DNA from: Saprospiraceae bacterium
GTDB lineage: Bacteria; Bacteroidota; Bacteroidia; Chitinophagales; Saprospiraceae
Reading direction: 5' to 3'
Length of the DNA: 64,000 nucleotides
Assembly (NCBI GenBank): GCA_016717105.1
Contig: JADKGF010000004.1
Location: 62,001-126,000, forward strand
In this document: positions 49,506 to 59,702 of the stretch, in pieces
Position numbering within the stretch: position 1 is the first letter of the stretch
Layout of the letters: each line of letters opens with the position of its first letter
Translations under genes and position numbers: made by a program
Notes under the pieces: generated by a model
The model's database searches: none
Told to the model about the DNA's origin: nothing
The model's input: only the letters and a program-made list of their open reading frames with translations

Positions 49506-50666
49506 ATGAACAGAATATTGATCAGTTTACTATTTTTCTTGTTGGTTTTCCAATTGCCGCAAACGAATGCCCAGAACAAAGGCACCCAGATTTCGATCCT
49601 GACATGTGCGCCTGGTAAAGATATATATTCCATTTATGGTCATAATGCCATCAGAATACTCAATCCCGATGCAGGCACAGATTTGGTGTATAATTATGGT
49701 ACTTTCGATTTCAAAACCAAAGGGTTTATCGTGAAATTCATGCGCGGCAAGCTTCCTTATGTGCTGGATGTGGCAGATTATGGACGATTTTTGGCTGAAT
49801 ATGACTATTTCGAAAGATCGGTAACTGAACAGGTTTTATCTTTGGATAGTGTACAAACGCAAAAAATCATCGCATATCTGGACAACAATATGTTGCCTGA
49901 AAATCGGACCTATAAGTACGACTTTTTTATGGACAACTGTGCCACTAGACTTCGCGACATCATAGAGAAAAATATAGCATCCTGCACGTGGAGCGAGATG
50001 CAATCGACCGAAAAATCATTCAGAGATATCATCAAAGAATATCAAAAAGGCATGCCATGGACAGATTTCGGTATCGACCTGATCATAGGCGCACCAGCAG
50101 ATAGATTGGCCACGTATCGTGAAAAAACATTTATCCCAGATTATCTCGCTGTAGCCATCCAAGATGCCAAATGTGCATCGACACCAGGACAAAAACTCGA
50201 AGCAAGTCAACAAAAGATTCTCAATTTTGACAACGCATCAGGATCTATAAATTTTCTGCTGACACCTTATTTTCTATTTGGTTTGCTATTGTTTCTTGAG
50301 ATCGTTTTCTTTTTTAACTTTTGGCAGCCAAAAGAAAGTTTGCTTGTAAAATATGATCATTTATGGTTGGGTTTGATTGCGATTTGTAGCCTACTTATGA
50401 TATTTATGTGGTTTGGCACCGATCACATACCTACCAAAAACAACTGGAATGTACTCTGGGCAAGTCCGTTGCTCATCATGTGGTGGATCATGAATAAAGA
50501 AAACCCATATCGGAAAATTGTCTCTTACTTGATTATAGCTTTGCTAACCATTTCGATGATGAATGCCCTACCCCTTTTGCGCATTTTGCCACAATATTTC
50601 CATCCAGTGGTAGCCATTATTTCTTTAATTTTGATACTGAAAATTGTACGATTGACGTTTAGGTAA
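49506..50666 (+). CDS. DUF4105 (Lnb N-terminal-like) membrane protein
   Basis: From the ATG at 49506, ~386 residues; the seven extra codons from 49485 are unlikely. A signal peptide (QTNAQ) is followed by the DUF4105 domain: ILTCAPGKDIYSIYGHNAIRI (~30-52), NYGTFDF (~65) and YKYDFFMDNCATRLRDII (~140), where Cys and His suggest a papain-like NlpC/P60-type arrangement. The C-terminal third has four to five membrane helices. The family is widespread and uncharacterised in Bacteroidota. It starts 36 bases from the divergent rsmG gene. Confidence 0.82.
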   Translation: MNRILISLLFFLLVFQLPQTNAQNKGTQISILTCAPGKDIYSIYGHNAIRILNPDAGTDLVYNYGTFDFKTKGFIVKFMRGKLPYVLDVADYGRFLAEYDYFERSVTEQVLSLDSVQTQKIIAYLDNNMLPENRTYKYDFFMDNCATRLRDIIEKNIASCTWSEMQSTEKSFRDIIKEYQKGMPWTDFGIDLIIGAPADRLATYREKTFIPDYLAVAIQDAKCASTPGQKLEASQQKILNFDNASGSINFLLTPYFLFGLLLFLEIVFFFNFWQPKESLLVKYDHLWLGLIAICSLLMIFMWFGTDHIPTKNNWNVLWASPLLIMWWIMNKENPYRKIVSYLIIALLTISMMNALPLLRILPQYFHPVVAIISLILILKIVRLTFR

Positions 50667-50952
50667 ATTAGTGTTTGTGGAGTAAATTGCAGCAAGAAAT
50701 TCTAAAAATTGGAGCCAAAAGCGCATTCCCAATTGAATTATTTAAAAATAAACAAAAATATTTGGTAATTTGTACATAAACATTTAGATTTGATAGTCCA
50801 CAACTGTAATTTTTGAAGGAATGGCACAGTAAAAAGCCTTATGTATGAAATCTCACTTGCATCGGGAATTAAAACTGAGTTTGAGCTTGAGTTATTATTT
50901 ATTATATTGGAATAGAATGTTCAACTTTTAAATGCTTTGATGCTTATACACC

Positions 50953-52345
50953 ATGTTTATAAATAATTATTTTAGAATACTGGCAACATGTATTGCCAGT
51001 ATTCTTATCATATCAAACGCAAGTGCTCAGACACAGAAGGGGAAAAGTATTAACCTAAATACCATTTTAGAAAGTTCTTGGGATGTATTTTATAGAATGT
51101 CAGGAGATGGTAATAGGATAGTTTTACAAGATATCGATATTACGAGAACTTTTATTTGGAAAAATAATAAATGGGAAGAACAAACTCCAATCAAAAATCA
51201 AAGATGGGATTATTTTACAATTTCAAATAATGGCTTGACACTTGCAGGTGCCCGTAAATCAGACATATCAGTATCAGGCTCTCCTACGAAACTCTTTGTA
51301 TATGATTTTAAAGATGGGAGATGGCAAATTAGAGATGGCCTTGACGAAACGCTCCTAGACCGAATATATTTCAAAACATATCAATTTGTATTATCTGAAA
51401 ATGGAACAAGAATATTTATTCTAAACTGTAATACTGAAAATCCGCAGGAACGAAATTTAAAAATACTAAATTATCAAAATGGTATTTGGAATGTTGAATT
51501 GTTCGAAACATTAGAAAATTTTAAATTTCAAATTGGTCTTCGTAGTTCTGATGGTACTACATTACTTATTAGGGAATTTTATGGAAATAAAATTAAAATT
51601 TACAAATTTATTGACAATAAATGGAAATCATATATACCAATTTTGATATTAAGTATAATGATTATTTCAGTAGAGCTATTTCATTAACTGCAAATGGAAA
51701 TGAAATGAGTTGCATAAAGATAATTCATGATACGAATGGAATTGCCGAGAACTATATTAAAAAATATAAAATCATGGAATCTTCTATCAAAGAAATTTTT
51801 TCACAGAAAATAGATTTCAAATATGATGAATATTCCCGATTTTCTTCGGCAAAATTTATTTATTACAGGTAATGATATTAACTTTAATTGGGTGATAGAG
51901 TTAAGATTTTAAATTGACAAACAATCTGTATTCAGAAATTGAAAACAACCTAATAAATTCAGATTCTTCACTGATTTTTGGTGTGGGAAGATACATTTCA
52001 GATGACCTTAAAACTTTATCGATAGGTGTGAACCCAAAAGAAATAGCCTTTGGGCGATCTGAAATCAAGGTGTATGATATATCCAGTCTTTGTTCACTAG
52101 TTAGTGATTCCTCCTTGTCAAACAATATTAAAGTTTATCCAAATCCTACGACTGATATTCTTCAAATTGATGGTATAAATCTGCCTGTTCAACTTACTAT
52201 CAGCAATGTGAATGGGCAAATAATCTTCCAGCAGGATTTAGAAAAAAACCAACTTGATTTAGATAAATACCCGTGTGGTATCTACTTTATTTCGCTCAAA
52301 AATGATCAAATATTTAAAACCTTCAAAATAGTCAAAATAGACTAA
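50953..52345 (+). pseudogene. T9SS-sorted propeller-like protein with about three frameshifts
   Basis: Three frames (50953-51687, 51621-51872, 51914-52345) belong to one gene. A signal peptide (SNASAQ) opens it. WD-like beta-strand repeats follow (WDVFYRMSGDGNRIVLQD, WDYFTISNNGLTLAGAR, FVLSENGTRIFIL), and the final frame ends in a type A sorting domain (IKVYPNPTTDILQIDG...CGIYFISLKN). Breaks lie near 51640 (AATTTT), 51835 and 51908. The intervening text GNDINFNWVIEL and DFKLTNNLYSEIE reads on without nonsense codons. Reconstructed length ~465. A secreted beta-propeller of unknown function. Confidence 0.65.
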
Positions 52346-52609
52346 TTTATTTATCAAAGCAAGGTAAGCCTAGACACCTAAATGTGACCATTTAAAAAAA
52401 TAACTACAATTTTACTTCCAACTTGTAGAAATTGTTTTCAAAAACCTTAACTACTTTATTCCCACTTTCACACCTCGTTTTTAACGCCATATTAACCAAC
52501 AAAAAGAAATTTTTAGCGAATTCTTAACGGTAATGATTTTCATGCTACCGTCTTTGATTTGTAAGGATTGATAAAATCCATTTTCTTTTTAAAATTTAAA
52601 AAATCAGTC

Positions 52610-53299
52610 ATGAAAACCTTAAGAAAATTCCAACTTGCCGCAATATTCACAATATGTATTTTGAGCTTAAATGCACAGATTTCTGTAGGTGTAAAAACAG
52701 GTGTTAATTTTGCAGATACAAATATGGATGGCATCATCACCAGCCTACTTCCAGAGCAAACCGTTTATCCAGGATTTACGGCAGGTTTGATCGCAGAATT
52801 GCCTTTGAAAAATGGTTTTTCTTTCCGACCTGAACTCAATTATATCCAAAAAGGATTTATCACACAAGCCGATATTTATGACTTCGAATTATTGGGTATC
52901 GATATTCCAATAGGTGCAAAAGCGAAAACAAGATTTAACTATATCGAAATGCCATTGCTTTTCAAATATAGTATCGGTAATGAGTTAGCTAAGGTATATT
53001 TCATAGGTGGACCCAATGTAGCTTATGCAGCAAATGCACATATTCGACCTGTAGCCAATCTCTTCGTCAATATCAATTTACCAGCTGTAAACCTTAATTT
53101 GAATGACGATATTTACCAGCGATGGGAACTTTCAGGCACTATTGGTGCAGGTGGAGAGCTCAAGGCTGGAGCAGGCAAAATCTTTGCTGACGTCAGATAT
53201 ACACACGGCTTTACCAATATGTTGAGCAACCCGATCATTGAGATGAAAACAAAAAACCAAGGCTTCAATCTTTCAGCAGGATACGCCTATAATTTCTAA
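52610..53299 (+). CDS. Outer-membrane beta-barrel protein (porin-family / PorT-like)
   Basis: From the ATG at 52610, 229 residues; the upstream ATG at 52568 adds a lysine-rich stretch before the signal. Signal peptide ending SLNAQ. It opens with ISVGVKTGVNFADTNM, then alternating strands FTAGLIAELPLKNGFSFRPELNYIQKG, IEMPLLFKYSI, and ends GFNLSAGYAYNF with a terminal Phe as expected for BAM substrates. An eight-stranded barrel of the Bacteroidota 'outer membrane beta-barrel' family; ligand unknown. Followed by a terminator. Confidence 0.82.
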   Translation: MKTLRKFQLAAIFTICILSLNAQISVGVKTGVNFADTNMDGIITSLLPEQTVYPGFTAGLIAELPLKNGFSFRPELNYIQKGFITQADIYDFELLGIDIPIGAKAKTRFNYIEMPLLFKYSIGNELAKVYFIGGPNVAYAANAHIRPVANLFVNINLPAVNLNLNDDIYQRWELSGTIGAGGELKAGAGKIFADVRYTHGFTNMLSNPIIEMKTKNQGFNLSAGYAYNF

Positions 53300-53325
53300 A
53301 TTCCCAGCATCATTTTAATAATATC

Positions 53326-53366
53326 AAAGCCGAAGATTCCAAGGAGTTTCCGGCTTTTTTGTTTTT
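53326..53366 (+). terminator. Rho-independent terminator
   Basis: AAAGCCG 53326-53332 pairs with CGGCTTT 53351-53357, extended through AA/TTC with a bulge. A T-rich tail runs to 53366. It sits 27 bases after the barrel gene. Confidence 0.75.
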
Positions 53367-53508
53367 GATCAACATTTTTCAAATAATTTGCATTCTAACA
53401 TTTGTATTTGAAAAAATGATACCGTCATTATTTCTAAATTTTCATATTCAAATTTAGATAATTCATATTATCTTTATATCTTTACAGTTTAAAATCAATT
53501 GTTTACAC

Positions 53509-56307
53509 ATGAGATTAAAACATAACTGTATTATTATAGCCTTTCTATATTGTTGGAGTAACCTACTTTCAGGTCAGCCAGTATTTACAAATAAAACTTC
53601 CACATTCAAAAAAAACATAGCTACCCGAAGTGTCCAACCAGGTGGCGTGATGGATATCGATGGTGATCTGGTAGACGACCTCGTTATTCTCGACAAAGGT
53701 ACCATGCTAAAAACGGTAAAAAGTTATGGAAAATATTTTAAACTAGCCTTGCTCGATTCGATAAAAACAGTACCGACTACAGAATGGACACTCACTGCAG
53801 GAGATATCAATAACGACGGTAAGCTGGAAGTCATCACTGCTGGCGAATACAATCTGGCAAGCATGGTCACGCTCGACAGACAAAAACTCACAAAAAAATC
53901 ACTTTATACTGGTGTGTATGCCCAAGGATCCAATACTGCGGATATCAACCAAGATGGCTGGCTCGACTACTTTTTGTGCAACGATGCAGGCCCAAATCTA
54001 ATCTATATGAATGATGGTGCAGGCAATCTCCAAAGGGCTGAATTGATAGATTTTATGAAAAATGACCCATCAGATGGCTCTGGCAATTACAACAGTGAAT
54101 GGATCGATGTCAATGGTGACTTTCTGCCTGATTTGAGTATAGCAAAATGCCGTGCCGGCGTAGATAATCCAAGTGATCCGCGTAGGGTAAACCGACTGTA
54201 TATCAATCAAGGGAACAATAAATTTGAAGATATGGCACCTGCTTTTGGCATGAATAGTGGTGCACAATCTTGGGTAACTGCCTTTGGGGACCTTGACAAT
54301 GACGGCGATCAAGATGCGCTAATAGTCAACCATTACTCTCCGCATCAGTTGATGGAGAATGTAGGCTCTACACATTTTGTCAATCGGCCATTGCCTGAAA
54401 ATCACGCATCGTTTAGCTTTCAAGCTGTAATCAGAGACTTTGATAATGATGGATGGTTGGATATCATGTTGGCCGGAGTGGAAGGCAGTGCATTGCTTCA
54501 CAACAAAAAGAATATGACCTTTGAACTGTATAAATACATCATCGGTCCAGCACAACCTAGGTCGATTACCTGCGGTGATTTTAATGATGACGGCTATCCA
54601 GATATTCATGCCCACATGGCTCTACCTATCAATGAAGTAGGCGAATTGGACGATCAGTTATGGCTTAATGAAGGTGGAAAGAATCAGTACATCAAGTTTA
54701 ATCTCCAAGGAAATACATCCAACAAGTCTGCTATAGGAACACATCTGACATTGTATGGTAGTTGGGGCAAGCAGATTCGTTATGTCAAAGGTGGCGAAAG
54801 TTATGGTATTTTCAATTCGCTGCAACAAATTTTTGGTATCGGAAATGCTACTGAAGCCGATAGCATTGTAATCCATTGGCCATCAGGCAAAATAGAAAAA
54901 TATAATCAACTTATTGCTGGAAAAACTTACTATATCCAAGAAGGAAAATGTATGACTGCACAAGTTGAGCTTTTCCAAGATCAGCTTATCGTAAAGGACA
55001 GCAATTTGACAATATCAGCGCCATCTGGTTGGCCATTCTACCTGTGGAGCACAGGAAATACGTCTGCAAGCATCTCATTACCAGATGGTTGCTATCATGT
55101 ATCGATGACTGACCATGCAGGCTGTACCACCATTTCAAAACCCATTTCTCTTATCTCAGGATGTTTCCCAGCCGATGTAGATCTCTTACCGTATGGAGAA
55201 GAAATAAAATCTTGTACAGGAGACATCGTGACAATCCAAGCATCCACAGCAGCAACATACTTGTGGAACGATGGACGTACTACATCAGACTATACCAGTG
55301 ATGAATCAGGATGGATTTCATTAATTGCAACAGATTATTGCGGCAATACTACATCTGATAGTCTGTACATGTCTTATCATTCGGTGGAAATTCAAGTTGC
55401 CGGAGATACCATAATGCAAGGAAATAGAGCAACACTTATTTCAAATAATCCAACCACACAATGGTTTACAGAAGACAATATCAAAGACCCAATCTTTGTA
55501 GGAGACACATTGATCACAGAGCCATTAGAAAAGACAACTATATTTAAGGCAAATGCCATAACAGTGATAGATAAAAAGATCGCCAATGTAGGAGAGACAA
55601 TATTTCCTTCAAGCAATTTCTATGGCGCCAATACCACTACGGGAGCTATCCTGTTTAAAGTCGAACGTCCATGTATCATCCATTCTTTTACGGTCAATAC
55701 AGATACAGAAGGAGATCGGTTAATTATCATTTTGAATGACAAAAAAGAAGTCATTTTCTCCAAAAAAGTATCTTTGATTGTCGGGTTTAATAGAATTGTA
55801 ATGGATGCCAAAATGGAAATCGGCTCATACAGCATATCAACAGATGAATCGGTAAATGAAGCATCTTTGGGTTATAAATCACCACGATTGGTACGTTCTG
55901 CCACTAATGTCAAATATCCTTATGAATTGGCTAATGTCATCACATTGCTTTCGTCTAGCTTTGGTGCCGGATATTATATGTATTTTTATGATTGGGAAAT
56001 TCATTACGACATTACAAGCTGCGAAAGTGAATTATTGGATGTGATAGCTTTGGTAGAACCTAGTGGAACTCACAACATCAATGCCAATCAAATAACCATC
56101 TATCCGAATCCGACTGAAGATATCTTAAATATCAAAGCAAATTTCCAGATAGACGACATTGAAATACGTACGGTTAATAATCAAAATTTGATAGTAAAAT
56201 ATACAAATCTATTGGCCATAAATATTTCAAATTTGCCAAGTGGATTGTACATAATTTCAATTAAGACCGATAAAGGTTGGATACATAAAAGATGGGCGAA
56301 AATGTAG
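53509..56307 (+). CDS. FG-GAP/VCBS and ASPIC/UnbV domain protein with T9SS tail
   Basis: 932 residues. After a signal peptide (SGQ) come seven or so FG-GAP-type repeats with calcium-binding DxDGDxxxD loops (e.g. GDINNDGKLEVI, GDLDNDGDQDALI, RDFDNDGWLDIML, GDFNDDGYPDIHA). An ASPIC/UnbV (CRTAC1-like) domain follows at ~400-480 (KSAIGTHLTLYGSWGKQIRYV...FGIGNATEADSIVIHWPSG). Then come PKD-like modules with WSTG/WNDG blocks and a type A sorting domain (ITIYPNPTEDILNI). Such proteins are surface-exposed and often sit next to SusD or sulfatase genes, but not here. Ligand unknown. Confidence 0.87.
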   Translation: MRLKHNCIIIAFLYCWSNLLSGQPVFTNKTSTFKKNIATRSVQPGGVMDIDGDLVDDLVILDKGTMLKTVKSYGKYFKLALLDSIKTVPTTEWTLTAGDINNDGKLEVITAGEYNLASMVTLDRQKLTKKSLYTGVYAQGSNTADINQDGWLDYFLCNDAGPNLIYMNDGAGNLQRAELIDFMKNDPSDGSGNYNSEWIDVNGDFLPDLSIAKCRAGVDNPSDPRRVNRLYINQGNNKFEDMAPAFGMNSGAQSWVTAFGDLDNDGDQDALIVNHYSPHQLMENVGSTHFVNRPLPENHASFSFQAVIRDFDNDGWLDIMLAGVEGSALLHNKKNMTFELYKYIIGPAQPRSITCGDFNDDGYPDIHAHMALPINEVGELDDQLWLNEGGKNQYIKFNLQGNTSNKSAIGTHLTLYGSWGKQIRYVKGGESYGIFNSLQQIFGIGNATEADSIVIHWPSGKIEKYNQLIAGKTYYIQEGKCMTAQVELFQDQLIVKDSNLTISAPSGWPFYLWSTGNTSASISLPDGCYHVSMTDHAGCTTISKPISLISGCFPADVDLLPYGEEIKSCTGDIVTIQASTAATYLWNDGRTTSDYTSDESGWISLIATDYCGNTTSDSLYMSYHSVEIQVAGDTIMQGNRATLISNNPTTQWFTEDNIKDPIFVGDTLITEPLEKTTIFKANAITVIDKKIANVGETIFPSSNFYGANTTTGAILFKVERPCIIHSFTVNTDTEGDRLIIILNDKKEVIFSKKVSLIVGFNRIVMDAKMEIGSYSISTDESVNEASLGYKSPRLVRSATNVKYPYELANVITLLSSSFGAGYYMYFYDWEIHYDITSCESELLDVIALVEPSGTHNINANQITIYPNPTEDILNIKANFQIDDIEIRTVNNQNLIVKYTNLLAINISNLPSGLYIISIKTDKGWIHKRWAKM

Positions 56308-56331
56308 GAATTTAATCTTTTATTTATAGAC

Positions 56332-57690
56332 TTATTCAATAACTTTAAATTTCACAACAGTATTTTCTTGCGAACTATTATCTCTTTGCCCTAAAATATA
56401 CAGGTATTGACCCAATAATATTTTTCGTTTTGGAAAGTAAATCTTGCCATCATTTACGGGTATTGAAATCCATTTTTTATTTTGTTCATCAAGAATAAAA
56501 TATTCATTTCCGTTTTCTATGCAAATCAATTTGTCAGACTGTACAAAATTAAAAGTCGTTTTGCTTTCGGGCAAGGAAATATAAGGCAAAAATCGCAAAA
56601 AATCTAATGAAGAATTTATAATATTTTGCTTAACATTATCAATTATCCATATATCGTTATTCCTAACTTTTACACCCATTTTTAATCCTTGCGTAGCAAT
56701 TTTATACAAGTTTATATAAGGATTCTGTTCATTATTTACATATAGATCCAGAATGTCTCCGTTCCAATTAGGATCTTCAAGCACATTGTTCTTTTGAAAT
56801 CCGTAATCAATATCTTTGGGATGCGGATTATGAATGTTTCGAAGATACATACTCTTTATAATGTTAAAATTTTTGATAGCAGCTTCTTCTTTTTCTCGAT
56901 CAAAAATTTCGTAAAGTAACTTACGTTCAAGGCTTTTGCTGTTGTAATGATACAATTTTATTCTATTGCCTGAATTACTCACTTCATTCTTTATCAAACT
57001 TTTATTATCAAAATATATTACATTACCTACTGTTTTTCTATACTCATACTGTGAAATTTCTTTTTGTTCGCTAATACTAAATGATGGTTTTAAGCGAAAA
57101 TTAAATGGCAGGCATACCTTTGAACCAATAAGATAAAAAGATCCAGGAAGATGGCCTCGATTCATCATTGAGAAACTGTGATCGCCCTGAAAATTGTACT
57201 CTTCACCAATAAAAATCCCTAATGAATCGAAAAGTCTAATTGTTGTCTTGTTCCGGTCTGCAAACAAGGCAACAATATGATCTTCATAAAGACAAATGTC
57301 GGTGATGTGCTTCACTTGTCTATCAGTAATTTGAAGATTTGGCATCACTGTCAATTCATCCAAAATATATTCTTTGTTTTGCAATTTCAAAACAAATCGT
57401 AGTGGATAGTTTGGAAACAAAATCACAGTATCCAATGCTTCATAGGTCAAGTGTTTGATTATAATACGTCTTTGCCCTTCTGTGAATTTAGTCAAAAATA
57501 CTTCACCATTTTCATCTGTAAGCATTGGATCATGCCCATCAATCAAAACTACAGCATCACGAATACCTACATTTTCATTATTGACGATTTTAAGCAAATG
57601 ATCAAATTTCAGTTGACTGAAGGATTCATTACAAGAAATAATAAAAATAAGAAAAATAACTGCATTGAAAATTTTCATATTTCTGTGCAT
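56332..57690 (-). CDS. Secreted carboxypeptidase-regulatory-like plus propeller protein, copy A
   Basis: 452 residues; the true start may be the next ATG (57678), giving MKIFNAVIFLIFIISC. The N-terminal ~75 mature residues are a CarboxypepD_reg-like beta-sandwich (NVGIRDAVVLIDGHDPMLTDENGEVFLTKF). The rest looks like a six-bladed beta-propeller (TDICLYEDHIVALF, GNVIYFDNKSLIK, LICIENGNEYFILD). The neighbouring gene, 6 bases upstream in the operon, has the same architecture. No sorting domain; probably a periplasmic or lipid-anchored protein. Function unknown. Confidence 0.7.
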   Translation of the reverse strand: MHRNMKIFNAVIFLIFIISCNESFSQLKFDHLLKIVNNENVGIRDAVVLIDGHDPMLTDENGEVFLTKFTEGQRRIIIKHLTYEALDTVILFPNYPLRFVLKLQNKEYILDELTVMPNLQITDRQVKHITDICLYEDHIVALFADRNKTTIRLFDSLGIFIGEEYNFQGDHSFSMMNRGHLPGSFYLIGSKVCLPFNFRLKPSFSISEQKEISQYEYRKTVGNVIYFDNKSLIKNEVSNSGNRIKLYHYNSKSLERKLLYEIFDREKEEAAIKNFNIIKSMYLRNIHNPHPKDIDYGFQKNNVLEDPNWNGDILDLYVNNEQNPYINLYKIATQGLKMGVKVRNNDIWIIDNVKQNIINSSLDFLRFLPYISLPESKTTFNFVQSDKLICIENGNEYFILDEQNKKWISIPVNDGKIYFPKRKILLGQYLYILGQRDNSSQENTVVKFKVIE

Positions 57691-57696
57691 TATAGG

Positions 57697-59001
57697 TCAT
57701 TCTAATCGTTTATAATACACTTCATAATCTTCAATAAGACTTTTTCTCCCTTGAACAAATAAATTGCCACCGACAACTGCTATAGATTCATAAAATACTA
57801 TATCTAGTGCAATGCCATCAGAAATACTTCCTGCTCCAAAATCAATTTCACTTACCATAAAATCATTGTATCTTTCGTGAACATAATATAATTTTTTGGA
57901 CAATTTGTCCTGAAGAACACAATAGCTTTTGCATTTTGAATTAAATATTTGATGGTCTAAGATTGTTTGTTTCAAGTCACCTATTGGGTTATAAAATTCT
58001 ATCAACTTCTCATCAAAATTAAAAAAAACAAAACCTGAATCTAAGGCGAAGAAGTAATTGTCAGTATGGTTTTTGTGAAATATTACCTCCAAAAAATGAC
58101 TATCAGCTTGTTGATTTCTTATAAACCTATTATTGCCTTCACTAGTAATTTCCATTGTTGAAACTTTTTTGCCATAATCAATAAAACCCAAGTCATGCTT
58201 ATATGACTGTAGTCTTTGATTATGGATTACAGAAGTTATCAATGCAGACTTCCCTTCATTTAGGTTTACCAAAAAGTAGTGCTTTTCGAGGTCGTTCCAT
58301 CGAGCTTTTTCGTAAATGAGTACATCTTCCTTTGAAGCCAAACAATGGCCAAATAAACTTTGATAATCTCTAAATGTCATTTTTTCAATCAAGGTTAATT
58401 GTTGATTTTCGAAAACTATTTTTATACATTCGTCATCAATATGCAGGAAAACTTCATTTTGACAATTTAATAAGATATTCATTTTCTTTACATGCGCAAT
58501 TGGTATTTTTTTAACTGAAACACCATTACTGCGAAATATCTCCAATTCATAGTTCTTTTTAAATCCACTTTGTATCATACTTAACAAATATATTAAACTA
58601 TCAGACGCTACAAATTTGATAGGTGCAAATTTTGGATTATTGATCATTCTGGCATTTCTATTGTCGGTAATTTCTATTTCCGCAATTAGGTTTTGGCTTG
58701 GCTCCAAGTAAATTACCTCTTTTAACTTGGAAACAATGGTTGTATCTGGTTTGTATCCAAGATAAAAAGTAATAATGGTATCTGCAGAATTCTTATACTC
58801 TAAGGTAAAGTTACCTTCTTCATTGGTATCCGCAACTAGATTAAGGCTAAGATTAAAAACTGTGGCAAACTGCAATTCTCTATTAGTCTTTCTATCCACA
58901 ACAGTACCTCGAATTTCGTTCTTTAAAATTAAAGAACCTACTTGGCCAAAAGTAAAATTTGAAATATGGATTAGAATTAATAAAAACAAATACCGAGTCA
59001 T
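57697..59001 (-). CDS. Secreted carboxypeptidase-regulatory-like plus propeller protein, copy B
   Basis: 434 residues from the ATG at 59001, with a signal peptide ending FTFGQ. A CarboxypepD_reg-like domain (IRGTVVDRKTNRELQFATVFNLS...TNEEGNFTLEY) is followed by propeller-like strands (SDSLIYLLSMIQ, DNYFFALDSGFVFF, KLYYVHERYNDFMVSEIDF). It shares architecture, not close identity, with copy A and lies 6 bases upstream of it. The pair may be a duplicated surface or periplasmic receptor. Function unknown. Confidence 0.7.
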   Translation of the reverse strand: MTRYLFLLILIHISNFTFGQVGSLILKNEIRGTVVDRKTNRELQFATVFNLSLNLVADTNEEGNFTLEYKNSADTIITFYLGYKPDTTIVSKLKEVIYLEPSQNLIAEIEITDNRNARMINNPKFAPIKFVASDSLIYLLSMIQSGFKKNYELEIFRSNGVSVKKIPIAHVKKMNILLNCQNEVFLHIDDECIKIVFENQQLTLIEKMTFRDYQSLFGHCLASKEDVLIYEKARWNDLEKHYFLVNLNEGKSALITSVIHNQRLQSYKHDLGFIDYGKKVSTMEITSEGNNRFIRNQQADSHFLEVIFHKNHTDNYFFALDSGFVFFNFDEKLIEFYNPIGDLKQTILDHQIFNSKCKSYCVLQDKLSKKLYYVHERYNDFMVSEIDFGAGSISDGIALDIVFYESIAVVGGNLFVQGRKSLIEDYEVYYKRLE

Positions 59002-59088
59002 TATCATTAATAATTTTCCATAAATATATGATCGGATTACTTACTGAACAACAAGAATATTGTTTTATGTCGTGAAGGTGACATGTTT

Positions 59089-59681
59089 TTATAATTTTTC
59101 TAATGCTGCATCCACTTCATCTCTCATCTTGGTTAGGCCCAATGCTTTCACTATGGTATCTACTTCAAATTCTTCAGTGTATGGACTTTTCAAATCCAAT
59201 CTCTGGTCAAAAGTGATACTATAATATCTACCCAGATACAATGTAAAAGCGCCACCTTCGAGATCACCTTTTTTATACGCTTTGTATAGTGTTGTGAAAT
59301 GTTTTTTAGAAGTTTCCTTACTTGGATTGTGGTGAATGATAAGCCAAGGAGTCATTGTTGCTACACTTGTATGCGTTTTGGATGATGGATGCCCGTATTT
59401 CGCCAAATAAGTTTCTATTTTTGCAAGATTTATTTCATCAAGGCTCATCATAGAGTCTCTATTAATAACATATTCGATGCTCCTATCTCCAGTTTTCTGC
59501 AATATATTAGCTCCTTCTTCCCTTATATTTTGATCTAAATTATAAATCCTTTCCAAATATTCAGACTGCTTTTTATATGTTGACAATTGATCGATTTCAT
59601 TTTGATAATTTGTAAGATTTTTATCTTTGCAGCTGACGAGAAAGAAGAAAAAAGAATTGAGATGTACTTTATTTTAATCAT
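59089..59681 (-). CDS. Uncharacterised lipoprotein, frameshift in the signal peptide
   Basis: The main frame covers 59586-59089 without a credible start. Upstream the same frame reads CKDKNLTNYQNEIDQLSTYKK and, one base off, an ATG at 59681 begins MIKIKYISIL. Adding one T to the run at about 59652 (minus-strand T6) yields MIKIKYISILFFFFLVSCKD, a perfect lipoprotein signal. Mature ~180 residues: helical YLERIYNLDQNIREEG...YLAKYGHPSS then a compact TMTPWLIIHHNPSKE...GAFTLYLGRYYSITF. It resembles DUF6624-like proteins, but I am not sure. Same strand as the uncharacterised envelope genes upstream. Confidence 0.6.
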
Positions 59682-59702
59682 TTTCAGGTCTGTTTTATTT
59701 GT

